Under the pieces are notes generated by a model. The model was not told the DNA's origin and did not search any database. It saw only the letters and a list, made by a program, of their open reading frames with translations. Both the position numbers and the translations under genes were made by a program. From Rhodeus uyekii (Eukaryota; Chordata; Actinopteri; Cypriniformes; Acheilognathidae): a DNA stretch of 64,000 nt. The stretch spans positions 719,001-783,000 of the forward strand of contig JAWRVZ010000043.1 of NCBI GenBank assembly GCA_037043235.1, given 5' to 3'. This document shows, piece after piece, positions 13,901-28,600 of the stretch (position 1 is the first letter of the stretch; the number at the start of each line of letters is the position of its first letter).

Positions 13901-16546
13901 CTGCTCATCCTCTGTCTCTAGCTTCCTGGTAAGAAAAGTTTTGGACCTGCAGGCTGGACGGTTCAGGCTAAAACTGAGCTGTACCTGTGGCTCGGCCTGA
14001 GCAGGCAGCGTAAAGACTACTTGAGCGGACTCCCTAATGGCTTTGAGGAGAACAAGGCAGTGAAAGGGCCTGGCATTCAGTCCTCGCCCCCCATCAGCCT
14101 GATGTACTCCAGTAAGATACCGTTGCATTTAATGATGGATTTCAGACTGTCTCATTGGTGCTAGTAGTTGCTGGTAACTCTTTTACTTCATACCAACAGT
14201 GAAGCAGATCTTCCAGCTGAGGGTTCACATGTATCAGGCTCGAAGTCTGTTTGCGGCAGACAGCACAGGCCTGTCCGACCCGTTTGCAAGGGTTTTCTTT
14301 TCTACTCACAGTCAAGTCACAGAGGTGAGAAAAAAGTCCCATGGCAATTTGTCAACATGCTTTTGACATTTTGTCTTTAAGAAAAGTTTGAAGCACACCT
14401 GAAAGACTTGTTTGGTGAGAATTCATTCGTATTCATATTTCTCCATATTCATTCATTTTAAATGTTTTATTAATAAATATACTTTATCCAAAATAAATGT
14501 TGAATAAGAATATGAATTTAATCATATTATAGAATGTATCTGTAATCAATATTTAGTTTATTCCACTTTTGTCCATAAAATGAAAGTTCATTTATTGAAT
14601 AATGTTGGTAGCAGTTAACATCATTATTAGTGTTATACTTTATATGTTGTGTGTTTGATGAGATAAAATTAATAATATTTTCTATTTTAGTATGATTCTC
14701 TTTTAGATATGAATATTATAAAAAACTGATGATGTATCTGTTAACGAGTATACATTTATCAAAATGATGAAATTATTTAAATTACAATTCTTCCACCTGT
14801 TTGCTATCAACTCAAGTGAAAATACTTTCTTTTTTTTACTGTACTGTAAAATGTTAAAACATCATAAAGCTCAGACAGTCATATGTCATTTGAAAGGTGT
14901 AATGAGTAAACTTGAACAAGTGTCTTACACCCGCAAGACCCATATGTAAATAATGTTCGGATGCAGCATTTATGTCACGTTTCATGAAATATTCTATGAT
15001 TGTGGAAACATTATTTACAGCATATTTCCATGATTAAAAGAGCCCAAATTCACCATAATCTGTCACATAGATCTAAAGATATTCTCTCATGGAGTTATAA
15101 CACACATAAGACCTCACAGACGTACATGTAGCCACGTATGTAGCATTCAAGTGGCATTTACGCCCGTAACTTCATACAACGTTCAAAGATCATGGAAAAA
15201 GAAGCCCAAAGAAGAAAACGAGCCCAAACTCACCATAATCTGTTACTTATACCTAGAGAAATTCTTCATGGAGTTATAATAATAAAATTACATAAACCAA
15301 AAACACTTTTTTCGGAGAGGTTTCTAGATGTTCAGCTAAACAAAAAGACTAACTTGCTTCCAACAGCTGTAAGTTTGATTACTTTATTACTACAAATTGA
15401 TCCAGAAACAGCTCACATTGGGAACTTTACCAAAAATAGATTCTCGCAATTGTTCACCTAACATATTTCCTTCCTGAATTATTGCATGTCAAATAAGAAG
15501 GATATGTAAAATTTCTCTTTGGCGCGTTTTTCTTTCGTCTTTTATCAGAACTTCTTAGCATGAGTATCCAAATGTTCTATCAAATGATTCCTTCCTTTTG
15601 ATGGTATTGGCAATAGTTTTGGAGTTACGTGTCTTTACTTCTGTGCATGTCACTTCAGGGCTTGATGGATTCATATATTTTTTATTCTAACATTATTAAA
15701 TGTTCTATGATCAAATTAAAACAGTTGAATTAAATTATAACTCCACATCACTTTCCTGTAGCTCAAACAGTAGAGAGTGGCACTTGCAACCTCAAGGTCA
15801 GGGTTTGATTCTCAGGGAAAGCAAGAACTGATTAGAATGTCAATGTGTTTCTTGAATGCAATGCAAGTCGCTTTGGATTAAAGCATCTGATAAATGCAGA
15901 AATGTAAATTGTAAAATCGAAAATGGTTCCAAAATCAAGTTTTTTCAGCACCATCAGGCCACGACCAGCCTTGAGGAAACATAAAGCATTTCGTTTTGGC
16001 GCTTCTTTAATGAGCAGATGAGCACTGAACTGTTACTGATATTTAATGTCGTGCATCACCACACCAAGTGTACACAAGTTTGAAGGAAGTTGATTATTGA
16101 TTGGATTATTTCTCTCAGATCCTGAATGAGACGTTGTGTCCTACATGGGATCAGCTGCTGGTGTTCGATAATGTGGAGCTCTATGGCGAGGCTGGAGAAC
16201 TGCGAGATGATCCTCCTATAATCGTCATCGAGATCTATGACCAGGACACTGTCGTGAGCGTTGACATTCTCACAATTGATCATTTCCTTATGCTTTTTCT
16301 GCTTTCACGTTCCTAAATGTGCTCCGATCTCATTCTGCTCCTCAAGGGAAAAGCTGATTTCATGGGTAGAACATTCGCTAAACCTATAACCAAGATGTCA
16401 GATGAGCATTACGGGCCACCACGCTTCCCTCCTCAGCTCGAGTACTACCAGATCTACCGGGGAAATTGCACTGCAGGAGAAATGCTGGCCGCCTTTGAAC
16501 TGCTACAGGTGCATCTGACACTGCCAAGAAACATTTCTAAGTCTTA

Positions 16547-16607
<61 letters not shown>

Positions 16608-19600
16608 CATTATATTCATGTACTGTGGAAATCTTTCAGATAGGACCAGCTGGAAAGGCCGATCTGCCTCCAATAGATGGACCTACAGACATTGATCGTG
16701 GTCCAATCCTGCCTGTTCCTATTGGCATTAGACCCGTCTTGAGTAAATACCGAATTGAGGTTAGTTGCTCGTTATCTTATCATTTTGAGGCCTAGGTAAC
16801 CTCAGTATGTTTTACCTTAGGTAATTATTTTACATGATTATATTTAGGTACGAAATTCATCGCTTTATGGTGAATTTCATCCGTTTAAAGACAAAATGTG
16901 TCCAGTAAGATTGTATGTAGAGTTTTTAAACAATATAAATTGCTTTAAATTAGCTTTATAGAAAATCAAGATGTTAAAGTCACCATGAAACAGAAGTCGT
17001 GCTAATCTTTTCCATCTCTGAATGAAACAGGAACAAATGAGGCTTGATTGAGTCTGTGGGGAATTGATTGGATGGTTGTGGTTTGCTATTGGTGGATCTC
17101 ATATGAGTGACATCAGAGAAGAGAAGAGATGCTACAAGAGGGAGGGAAAGATATTCTGATTCAAGATTATTAAAACAATAATGAAGTGCACCGATAATTA
17201 ATTCAGAATAAACACTGCAATAACAATGCCATAAAAAATCTAAGAATTGTTGGATTTCATGGCAACTATAATGCTTATAATAACTTCATATCTGCATACC
17301 TTATAGTCACATTTAGCAGATGGTAACATAATATTTTGCAATAATATAAACAATCAAGCATTTAAGATTTGCAATATAGTGTATCTAAATGAATGCAGGA
17401 AATGTTAATATATGTTTAATATATAATGGTAATGGTAAGGTTATGATTAATAATTTGCAATGAATTATTCATTTTTTATTTATCTTGTGATTGAGAATGA
17501 TAAAACCTCTGAAGTTTTGTCCAGTTCATAATTTGGCATCGTGACAAGCCTAATTAATGTGCATCACTTAGCTTATGTGATTTTGTTCAGTTTTTGTGTG
17601 CAGGTGGTTGGGGGGAATCTGTCAAATTTAAAACATTATACTAATTTGTGAACACAATACAGCTGAAGAGTTTCTATATCCATTCAAATGTCAGCTTGTT
17701 GTGAAATGTGGACATTTAACCAACGCTAGGGGATCTGCAATAAAGGTTATTTTTATTCAGGGTTGGGTTTTTCCAAACAATATGATCAAATGCAGGTGCA
17801 GTTTTGCTTGGCTCATTATAGAGCTGTATAAAGTGTATAAGTATTTGAACCGCTCCCATATGTATATTACAATATTACACCACTAGACTATCATGACATG
17901 AAGAAGTGCCAGAGCTGTCACTTGTGCTCCCTTAATCTTTAGACCAATTAAATTGTCTGCATGACGGTAAATCAACAAAATATTTGTACAGATCCTCTTT
18001 TGGGGCCTAAGGGACTTGAAGCGGGTGAACCTGGCCCAAGTTGACCGTCCCCGAGTGGACATCGAGTGTGCAGGGAAAGGCATTCAGTCAGCGCTAATTC
18101 AGAACTACAAGAAAAATCCCAACTTCAGCACTCTGGTCAAGTGGTTTGAAGTGGTGAGTTTGCACAATTTTTTATATCTCAGGATTTTCAGAATGCTCTA
18201 TAAACATTTAATGACGTTGATAATCTTTCCCTAGGACCTGCCTGAGAATGAGCTTCTCCATCCCCCTCTGAACATTCGGGTGGTGGACTGCCGGGCGTTT
18301 GGTCGTTACACACTAGTCGGCTCTCATGCCGTAACATCTCTACGCAAATTCATTTACAGGCCAGCAGACAAGAGTGTCAATAACTGGTCCGCTATGGGTG
18401 TGTATGAAGGGCTGAGATGAATATGCTGTTAAATCTGTATATGTCTTCTGCAAGACACAACAATCCAGAATATAGACTGCGAGACACTCTGAGTCTGCAA
18501 AAGCACATCCAAATTAAATGTTCCCATATTTAGCAACTAATAGTTACAAATGTGGAATAATTAGTTTTTTTATGTTTTTGAAAGAATTCTCTTTTGCTCA
18601 CCAAGACAAATAAAATACAGTAACAACAGTAATACTGTGAAATATTACAATTTAAAAATAACTGATATGTGATAACCCTGTGATCAAAGCTGCATTCATC
18701 AAGCATGCATTTTCATCATCAGTGTCACATGATCATTCTAATATGATAATTTGAATATTAACAAACACTTATGATTATACTATAATTATTATCAATGTTG
18801 AAAACAGTTTAAACAACGTTGAAACAACTGTTTAATTTTTTTTAATTTTTTTTATTTTGGAAACTGGGATCGACTGCAATTCAAACGCTTAAAGAAAAAA
18901 TAATTTAATACTTTTATTCCACAGGGATTCATTAAATTGATGAAAAGTGACAGTAAAGACATTTATAATGTTACTATGCTACTAAAGGTTTATATCTTGA
19001 ATAAATGCTGTTGTTTTGAACTTTCTATTCATCAAATATTCCTGAATGTTAACTGTATTTTTGATTGCAGAAGCAGAAGAGACCAGATACTTTTACATCC
19101 CTGATTTCTCAGCTCTACCGAGCATGTCTAACAGTGTTTTTCCTCCACAGAGGAGGTTGTGATCCACACTGAGCCAGAACCAGCTGTGAAGAAGATTGAG
19201 ACAGTGGTCAAACTTGACTCAGTACGAAATACTACAAAATTAAAATATATCTATTAACTATATTGGTCAAACACATGGCCAGACATAAATATATATATAT
19301 ATTTGTAAGGTGTTAGATTGAATAATGAAGCAAAAGCAGCCAAAACGTTATGCATGTTTGTCCTTCACTATTGTTTATACCATGTATTATAAAAACAGAT
19401 TTAATTTATTACGTTTTCATCACTAGATCTTGCAAACTGCATTTGTGTTTTTCCAGTTTTTATGAGTGTACTATTAGATATTGTTATAAACAATAAGTAG
19501 TCAAGTTCAAGCTTTTGGTTGGTGCTGTAAATCACATTCTAACACAATAGGGATTTTGTAAAAACTTATTGTTTTATTTTATGAAGAGATTATTCTTTAA

Positions 19601-22600
19601 GCTAACTTTTGAACTTGTTCATTTTATTGAATCTCTTTCAGGCATCTGATGCTGTGGTTAAAGTTGATATGGTATGCATACAGACATCAGATGTGTTTCT
19701 TTCTTTCTTATTATGTTCACTGCCTCTAACATTCATCCCAGCTAACAAAAATATCTTCTAAGAGTGTGGTCATACTTTAGTTTGAGATTCAATTCTCATT
19801 ATTAACTAACAATTAACTATGTCTTTTGCCTCAGTAAACTCCTGATTACTGCTTATTAATAGAAGTAGCTGTTAGGTTTAGGTGTTGGGTTGGATTGAGG
19901 GAAGTAGAATATGATCATGCAGAATAAGCAATTAATATGTGCTTTATAAGATGCACAGTATAAACTGCAAATATCCTAGTTATTTAACAACTAGTTAATA
20001 GTGAGAACTGGACACTAAAATAAAGTGTTACTAAGAACGTTTTGCTAATGTTCCCACAAAGTTATGAAAACATTATTTCCTCTTAGTTACTCAGATATTA
20101 AGGGAAAACATTCCATTTGATCATTTTACAAACATTATGCAAACTTTGAATAAAATTCTATTAACGTCACTGGAAGAATGCTTGTTCATAACTTCCCTGA
20201 ACTTGCCAGAACATTAGCCAGAGCTCTGAGAACATTCCCTGTTAGCTGGGAAACTTTAACATTCCTGAAGTCAGTGTTTTCGTGTGTAAAGGGCTTTCTG
20301 AATTTTATGTATTGAACATTGTGACAGCCAGATGATGACAAAGGTGGGAAAGGAAAAAAGAAGCGGAAGAAGGGTGAAGAGCCTGAAGAGGAGGAGCTGG
20401 ATGAAAGCATGCTCGACTGGTGGTCCAAGTACTTTGTGTCGATTGAAACGCTGAAAGAGGTAAGAGATGTAGAATAATGACAATATTTGCCAGAAGATGC
20501 TTTTAAATCCATAAAAATGCATGATTTAGGGTTTTTTTTAACTGAGAAAATTGTATACTATTTTATGAATGATTTAGATCATTAAAGCTCAAGAAGTAGA
20601 AGCTGAAGAAAAGGATGATTTTGACTCTGGAGAGGGTGGAGGTAACTGAAGCAGTGTCACTGATTCTGTCTCTAACACCTGATACCTGTAGACGTCTAAT
20701 AAAAGCCATCAACTTGCACAATAGCAACGTCACATCTAACCCTATAATGCATGACATTAAATATTGTTTTGAAATGGAGCAGTTTATTGAACCTTAATAT
20801 GAATAGAAAGAATATGATGGGGCAAAAAAGCGTGATTATATTCAGAAAAAAATATGTAATTGTAATGAAATTGTCATGCTTGTAAATCAATGAGACAGAA
20901 TAGCAGATATTCATAGAAAACAAATAAACCTTCCTCAAAAGCCTGATGATCATATTTGAGACTCAGATCAAACATGGTTTTTCTATAAAATGTTGTTTGA
21001 ATAATCAAGTAATCCTAAATTTCTTCAGTCCAGAAACCATATTACCAACAATATAAAAGTTATTCTTGCATTAAGATCTAAGTTTCCCCATTTAATTAGA
21101 CATGCCTTGATGTTAGCATATATAAATGGATGACCATTCATTATCTTAGACAATATATCTACAATTTCCATGAAAAATTATATATTTTTGTATGATTAAT
21201 TATTTTTTAGTTCTGCCCAGATGAACTTAGCTGACAGATATATCTTTATATATAATCCACAGTTATATTACACAAATAATCCTGTTCAAAAGTTTGTACA
21301 CCCCCTATTAGTAACGTTGAAAATCAATGCTTGTTTGTTCTCTTCTGTGCTTTTGACCAAATACGTTCATAATGCCTCTGATTTGAAAGGGACCAAGAAG
21401 AAGAGAGGAAAGGGGAACAAAAACAAAGCCATGCCTGGGGACGGCATACCAGAGAAGAAGAAACAGAAAATAGAAGAGATGAAGGTACATTTGCAATTCA
21501 GTCGTTAACAACATTTGAATGGGGAAGGCGTAGCTGAAGTCGGAATCTCTTTGGAGAACAGATGGGTGGGGCCATTCCATTCTGAAATAGACGATTGGAC
21601 GATTTGTTTCAATTAAGTTATTATTTTATAATATACAGTGGGTACGGAGAGTATTCAGACCCCTTTAAATTTTTTATTTTATTTACATTTATTCATTTAG
21701 CAGACGCTTTTATCCAAAGCGACTTACAATTTCAAGAGTACAGAAAGCAATTTGTCCTGAGGATACAAAAGTACATAAGAGTGCTTACAATACAAAGTTT
21801 CGAACATTATATACACAAGTAGTACAAAGGTTCACTCTTTGTTATATTGCAGCCATTTGCTAAAATCATTTAAGTTCATGTTTTTCCTCATTAATGTACA
21901 CACAGCACCCCAAACTGAAATATCACATGGTCCTACGTATTCAGACCCTTTGCTGTGACACTCATATATGTAACTCAGGAGCTGTCCATTTCTTCTGATC
22001 ATCCTTGAGATGCTTCTACACCTTCATTTGAGTCCAGCTGTGTTTGATTACACTGATTGGACTTGATTAGGAAAGCCACACACCTGTCTATATAAGGCCT
22101 TACAGCTCACATGCATGTCAGAGCAAATGAGAAACATGAGGTCATAGGAACTGCCTGAAGAGCTCAGAGGCAAGGCACTTAAGGTTCCTAAGAGCACAAT
22201 GGCCTCCATAATCCTTAAATGGAAGACGTTTGGCACGACCAAAACCCTTTCTAGAGCTGGCCGTCCAGCCAAACTGAGCTGTCAGGGGAGAAGAGCCTTG
22301 GTCAGAGAGGTAAAGAAGAACCCAAAGATCACTGCGGCTGAGCTCCAGAGATGCAGTCGGGAGATGGGAGAAAGTTGTAGAAAGTCAACCATCACTGCAG
22401 TCCTCCACCAGTCAGGGCTTTATGGAGAGTGGCCGACTGGAGTTTGGTAAAAAACACCTGAAGGACTCCAAGATGGTGAGAAATAAGATTCTCTGGTCTG
22501 ATGAGACCAAGATACAACTTTTTGGCCTTAATTGTAAGCGGTATGTGTGGAGAAAACCAGGCACTGCTCATCACCTGTCCAATACAGTCCCAACAGTGAA

Positions 22601-25600
22601 GCATGTGGTGCAGCATCAGCTGTGGGTGTTTTTCAGCTGCAGGACGACTGGTTGAGAACTGGAGAGGATCTGCAAGGAGAAATGGCAGAGGATGTCAACA
22701 ATTCTGTGTTTTTCTGTCAATATGGGGTGCTGTGTGGACATTTATGAGGGAAAAAATGAACTTGTGAAATGTTGAACTTAAAATGAAAAAAATGAACTTA
22801 AAATGAAATGATTTTAGCAAATGGCTACAAAATAACAAAGAGTGAAAAATGTAAGGGGGTCTGAATACTTTCCTAATAATTAATACTGTATATATTTAAA
22901 AAAATATATATAGATATTTTTTTTACTGGTTCATTGAAACAAATCGTCCAAAATAACCTGTTCACAGATTTGAATTTCACTTCCAATCATGATTATCAAG
23001 TGCAAGGCAGAATAATGATTTGCTCTGTTGAACTGAAAACGGCTCTTCCTTTGATGGGATGGATTCCAAATTTTGGAATCAGCTCTTGGTTCCCTACACC
23101 TTGAAACTGATTACTTTTTTGGAAAGTGACTCCCAGGCCAGCCCTATACATGGGACACCTTGAGGGTGTAAAAGAGTGTGGGGATTCTTGTTTCCTCTAC
23201 AGGTGTACAACAGAGAGCTAGAATACGAGTACAGCACCTTTGAAGATTGGCTTCACACCTTTAACCTGTATCGAGGGAAGTGTTCTGACGATGCTGATGT
23301 TGAGCAGAACGCCGCAGATGAAGACAGACTTATTGGCAAATTTAAGGTTTGTCATCATTCATTGCATTCATCTTTCATTTACATTTATGCATTTGGCTTT
23401 TATCCAAAGATAAAATATATGCTAATCAGTTCTTGCTTTCCCTGGGATTCGAACCCATGAACTTGGCGTTGCATTTGGACACATCTAGTCATGCTTTATA
23501 TTTATGAAATATTGCAACTGTGGCATGTGACTTTTTGTGACAACTACAAAAATGAATAAAAAAATTAAAAATTTAAAAATTGTCAATATTTGTACTATAT
23601 GTACTTCGTAAACATTCTACCATACAACTAATGTGACCCAAAGAGTGATTCGCAAATGTACTAAACTCATTCAACTGAAGCTCATCACTGAGCTTGTTTG
23701 CTGTGTGTACTGTAGGGTTCCTTGTGTATCTACAAAGTCCCTGTATCCGATGAGCTGTACAGAGAAACAGGATTTGACTCCAACATGGGCATGTTCCAGA
23801 ACATTCCACACAACGATCCAATTAACATCCTCGTCCGGGTCTATGTCATCAGGGTATGTAGTACCACAGACCGTAGAGCAGCGCATTGCATATTTTTCTG
23901 TTTGGACATTTGAGCAATTGTTATGTCTTTGTCACAGGCAACAGATCTACATCCCGCAGACATCAATGGGAAGGCCGACCCATATATCGCCATCAAGCTC
24001 GGAAATACAGACATCAAGGATAAGGAGAACTACATCTCTAAGCAACTCAACCCTTTGTTTGGAAAGTTAGTACTGTTGATCAATGACTTGTCATTCATTG
24101 CTAGATAATATTAATGTTGACATTGACTACCTTTAAACTCTAGGTCTTTTGATATTGAAGCGACACTCCCAATGGATTCTACCCTCACTGTGTCCATCTA
24201 TGACTGGGATTTGGTGGGAACCGATGACCTGATTGGGGAGACGAAGATTGACTTGGAGAACCGTTACTACAGCAAGCACAGGGCGACATGTGGTATCAGC
24301 TCCAGCTATGCAATGTATGCAATTCTTCTTTTAAACACTTCTGCACTTCTGATGGGGTTTGTGTTCAGCTGTGTTATTTTAGAATAATTTAGTATCATAG
24401 AGATACTATTATAGTTTTCTATTAACATTAATTAGTTTTTGTATTTTTGTTCTTCATTCATTTTTTTTCCTTCTTGTTATTTTAATTATAATTTTAGGGA
24501 TGCACTTAAATTTCAGGCTGAAATGGTTTTGGAGGAACGAAACATACAATGAATTTGTGTTTCTCCAGAGGCACATTTGACTTTGTTTAGCATCTATTTT
24601 GTGCACACAATGTGGATAAGCTACAACAGTTAAACATGTCAGGTTTTTTGACACTAGCTTTGGATTGACAATATTAGTTTCATAATTTAATCTACAATGA
24701 CATGGTTTCTAAAATCTTTTAGTCTGCTCTGTTTTCTGTTGATGCACAGTGTGAAAAAACTTCACTAAACATTTGTAGCGCCTGCCACCAAAAAATCACA
24801 AAACATTATGTGCTTTTTTACTTTTAATATGAACTTTTAATAATTCAAACAATAAATGTTGTTTGTCCTCTTTAATACGGTGTGACACTTCGCTGGTGAC
24901 GTCTCCGTTCAACTTTATTACAAGTTACAGCATGAAGTAAACATGGGTGAACAACAGAAGGTTGTGTTGAAAGATCCATTACAACTTACGGAAATTAATC
25001 CAGTTTATAACTGGGAAATACATCAGATGAATGGCTTGTACACTATACAATCACTCACCTCAAGAATGCCATTCAATTTGAAGTAAAGTCACCTTTATTT
25101 ATACAAGCGCTTTTTACAACAGAGATTGTTTCAAGCAGCTTTACAGAGATAACAGGACAATCATGCAACAAAGTTTGTTTGGCTGAACAGCAGCTCTAAA
25201 ACAGCAGACCAATCAATAATATTGATTAATATTAAGTGTTAAGTCCCCAATGTCCATGAACGTATTAGTCATTTAGAAAAAGATAACTATTGTTCAAGAG
25301 CATTTTGTAAAATATATGCATGCAAACATATTCATTATACGTTTACTTAACCTGTTAGTGATGCCTTTTTAAGCACTGATTAGCCTATTTAATGTATGTT
25401 ATAAAATAAATCTGTCATGAAAACAAGTTTTTAGTTTATTATATTTTAAATGGTTGTTTCACCATCAAACACTTGGAGAAACAAATATGTTATTAAAAGT
25501 TGATGTAAAAACTGCCTTATGTGCAATTTAAACAAGTACAACTCGGTTTTAGTTATTTGATGGTTGTTGACTGATTAATTGGCTTTTCATCCATTACTTA

Positions 25601-28600
25601 TTTTCCGACTAAGTGGATCCTAACTATTCGTTTTCAGCACAGTTTATTTTAGTTCTTAAAGTTAAACTAAATGAAAATTAAAATTGTAAAATGAAATGTG
25701 ATGAGAGCAAAAGTCTGTATATATTTTTTTGCAAAGGTCCCTTTAAGGGCTCGGTACATTTAAAAATGTCGTTATTTTATGCTAACATAATAAATCTGCT
25801 ATAAATATAAATCACTTAAAAATATTATTATGAATGTGAAAACGCTGTCTTGATCTGGTGTAGCAAGTGGTTGAAAAAATAATGGATGGATAAAACTTTT
25901 CCGACTGTTTTTCTTTTAGTCATGGCTATAATGTGTGGAGGGACCCAATGAAGCCAACACAAATCCTTGCCAAACTCTGCAAAGATGGAAAAATGGATGC
26001 GCCCCAGTACGGCCCAGGAGGAAAAGTGAAAGTGGCGAACAGAGTTTACACAGGACCGACTGAAATTGAGGATGAAAATGGTATGTACATCTTGTTAAAC
26101 AACAATCACATTGTTCTGAATTGCTGAGCTCCCATCAGAGAGTAGCCAAACAAATGCACAAACTTTTCTACGGCAGGACTGAAGAAACAGACAGATGAGC
26201 ACCTGGCTCTTGCTGTACTAAACCGCTGGGAAGAAATCCCACGAATAGGCTGCAAGCTGGTTCCAGAGCACGTGGAGACCAGGCCTCTCCTGAATCCTGA
26301 TAAACCTGGGATTGAGCAGGTCAGGACTATTGTCTCAAAACACCACTCTCAGATAACGAAATGCAGATAATGAACCGTTAGTGATTATGGGTGCCTGTGA
26401 TGTAGGGGAGAATTGAGATGTGGGTGGACATGTTCCCGAAGGATATGCCTGCACCTGGACCCGCTATTGATATTTCACCTAGGAAGCCAAAGAAGTAGGA
26501 ACCACTTGGTGAAAGTTTTTGGCCAAATACAGATGAATGTTTGACACTCAAAAAATATGTTTTCATCATTGACAGATTCGAGCTCAGAGTGATCGTGTGG
26601 AACACCGATGAAGTCGTTCTGGAGGACGATGACATTTTCACAGGGGAAAAATCAAGTGACATATTTGTTAGAGGGTACGGGATCTCTTTCACTGAAACGT
26701 GTATGTTATGAACGCTTGTTTCCACCACGGAGTAAAAAAAACCTAAGTGTGAAATTTTATCTCAATTCTGATTTTTTTTCTTGCTATTCTGAATTTTTTC
26801 TGAGTTGAAAAAAGTCAGAGTTGTTGGGTATAAACTCACAATCTTGTGAGAAGTCAATTGTAAGAAACAAAAGTAAATTGAGAGAAGTTAAGTCAGAATT
26901 GCGAGGTATTAAAAATTAAAAAGTTGACTTCTTGCAATTATGAGTTTTATTCTCAGCATTGTGAGATATAAAACTGGAATTGCAAGAAAAATGTCTGAAT
27001 CGTGAGAGAAAAACTAGCAACTAAAAAAGGTAAGATCTTCTCCGTGACATAAACTGTTTTTGAAAGAAGTGTCTAATGCTCACCAAGACTGTAAATAATA
27101 TGTATAGTAATTAACAATATAATTGTCACATGATCCATCAGAGAAAAAAAAATTATATATATATATTTGTAGTCAGAAGGGTGCCAACTAACCGTACCAT
27201 CACTATGCAACTTGGGACCAACAGATGGCTGAAAGGCCAACAAGAAGACAAGCAGGACACAGACGTCCACTATCACTCACTGACCGGAGAGGGCAATTTC
27301 AACTGGCGCTTTGTTTATCCCTTCGACTACCTACAGGCCGAAGAGAAGATCGTCATCTCAAAGAAAGAGTCCATGTTTTCCTGGGATGAGACTGAGTATA
27401 AAATTCCTGCCCGACTGAATTTGCAAGTGTGGGACGCAGATCATTTCTCCGCAGATGACTTCTTGGGTGTGCTGTTGTGTTTTACTTTGTAAAGTCATTT
27501 TATATTCAGGCTCAGTCTTCATGGCTGTCTTCATTCATATGGTCACATCATGTGTGTTTGCTTTTTGTTTCAGGTGCAATTGAACTTGACCTGAATCGAT
27601 TTCCTCGAGGTGCGAAGACGGCGAAGCAGTGCTCCATTGACATGGTCATCAATGAGCAAGATATGCCCATGGTCAACCTCTTCAAACAGAAGAGAATTAA
27701 AGGCTGGTGGCCGTTTGTGGCCCGAGATGAAAATGATGAGATGGAAATTACAGTAAGTGACCTCCAAAGAAATATAATAACTACAAAATATATATATAGT
27801 AGTGATGGGAGAAACAAAGCTTTTCGAAACTTTGAGACAATTGAAACTTTGAGGACCTTGTGTTTAATTTTAAAATATTTTACAATAGAAACGTTATTTT
27901 AATAGTATATAAAGACTTTCTACTACCAAGACATACAGAAACGTGTTAGCGAGCGTCTAATCTGCGGCTGCACAAACAGACACACATTAATCCTACTTAA
28001 TATTATAAGTAGATATAGACAGGTGGTGCTGAGGAGGAGGAGGGTGAAAATGATGTGAACAAAGTGAACTTACAATGACACTAGCAATAGACTATTTCAA
28101 TGCAAGTTAACTGCTGAAGGATTATATGTCAGGACCCATCAGCTCACGTCAGGTAGAACATGAGGCCGTTGGATTGTAGATTACACATTACGTATGACTA
28201 CTATGTGTGCAGTATTCCTTGCCATTTCAAACCAAAACAAAACAATTATCCCCTTTCAAAATCCAAATCTTACAATTGTGCATATTTATACTGATACACG
28301 GCAAATCCTGTGCACCACTGTAATGATACTTTTACCATGCGTTTTGGACATTTTTGGAGTTTGGTAGTAAAAATCATCTTTCAACTGTGTTTTGAACATT
28401 CTTCAGAATATCTTGCTTTGTGTTCAATGAAAGAAAGAAAATCATACAAAATGTAAACACATGAGAGTGAGTAAATTACTTTATTTTCGCATGATCTAAC
28501 CCTGTGAATGGTAAAATGTTGCTCCAAATGTTGCTGTTTTTTTAATCCCTTAAGGGAAAAGTAGAAGCAGAGCTTCACCTGCTGACAGGTGAGGAGGCCG

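Noticed and set aside
15753..15830. A tRNA gene (A and B boxes present).
   Set aside because: The cloverleaf pairing is not maintained and the sequence continues into a SINE tail; the same applies to 23376-23475.
19071..19133. A 63-nt phase-compatible segment after a good acceptor (TTTTGATTGCAG) that looked like an alternative cassette in otof.
   Set aside because: It would leave a 17-nt intron before the real exon at 19151. Using the upstream acceptor alone adds 80 nt and runs into a stop (TTG TGA). Also not similar to the human alternative segment at this site.
22199..22655. A functional Tc1 transposase gene.
   Set aside because: The reading frame is broken between the HTH and catalytic parts and an insertion disrupts the left end.
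27130..27224. Extension of otof exon 35 upstream (frame open from 27130).
   Set aside because: An acceptor (GGACCAACAG) at 27224 and the exact match to GWLKGQQED fix the exon start at 27225.
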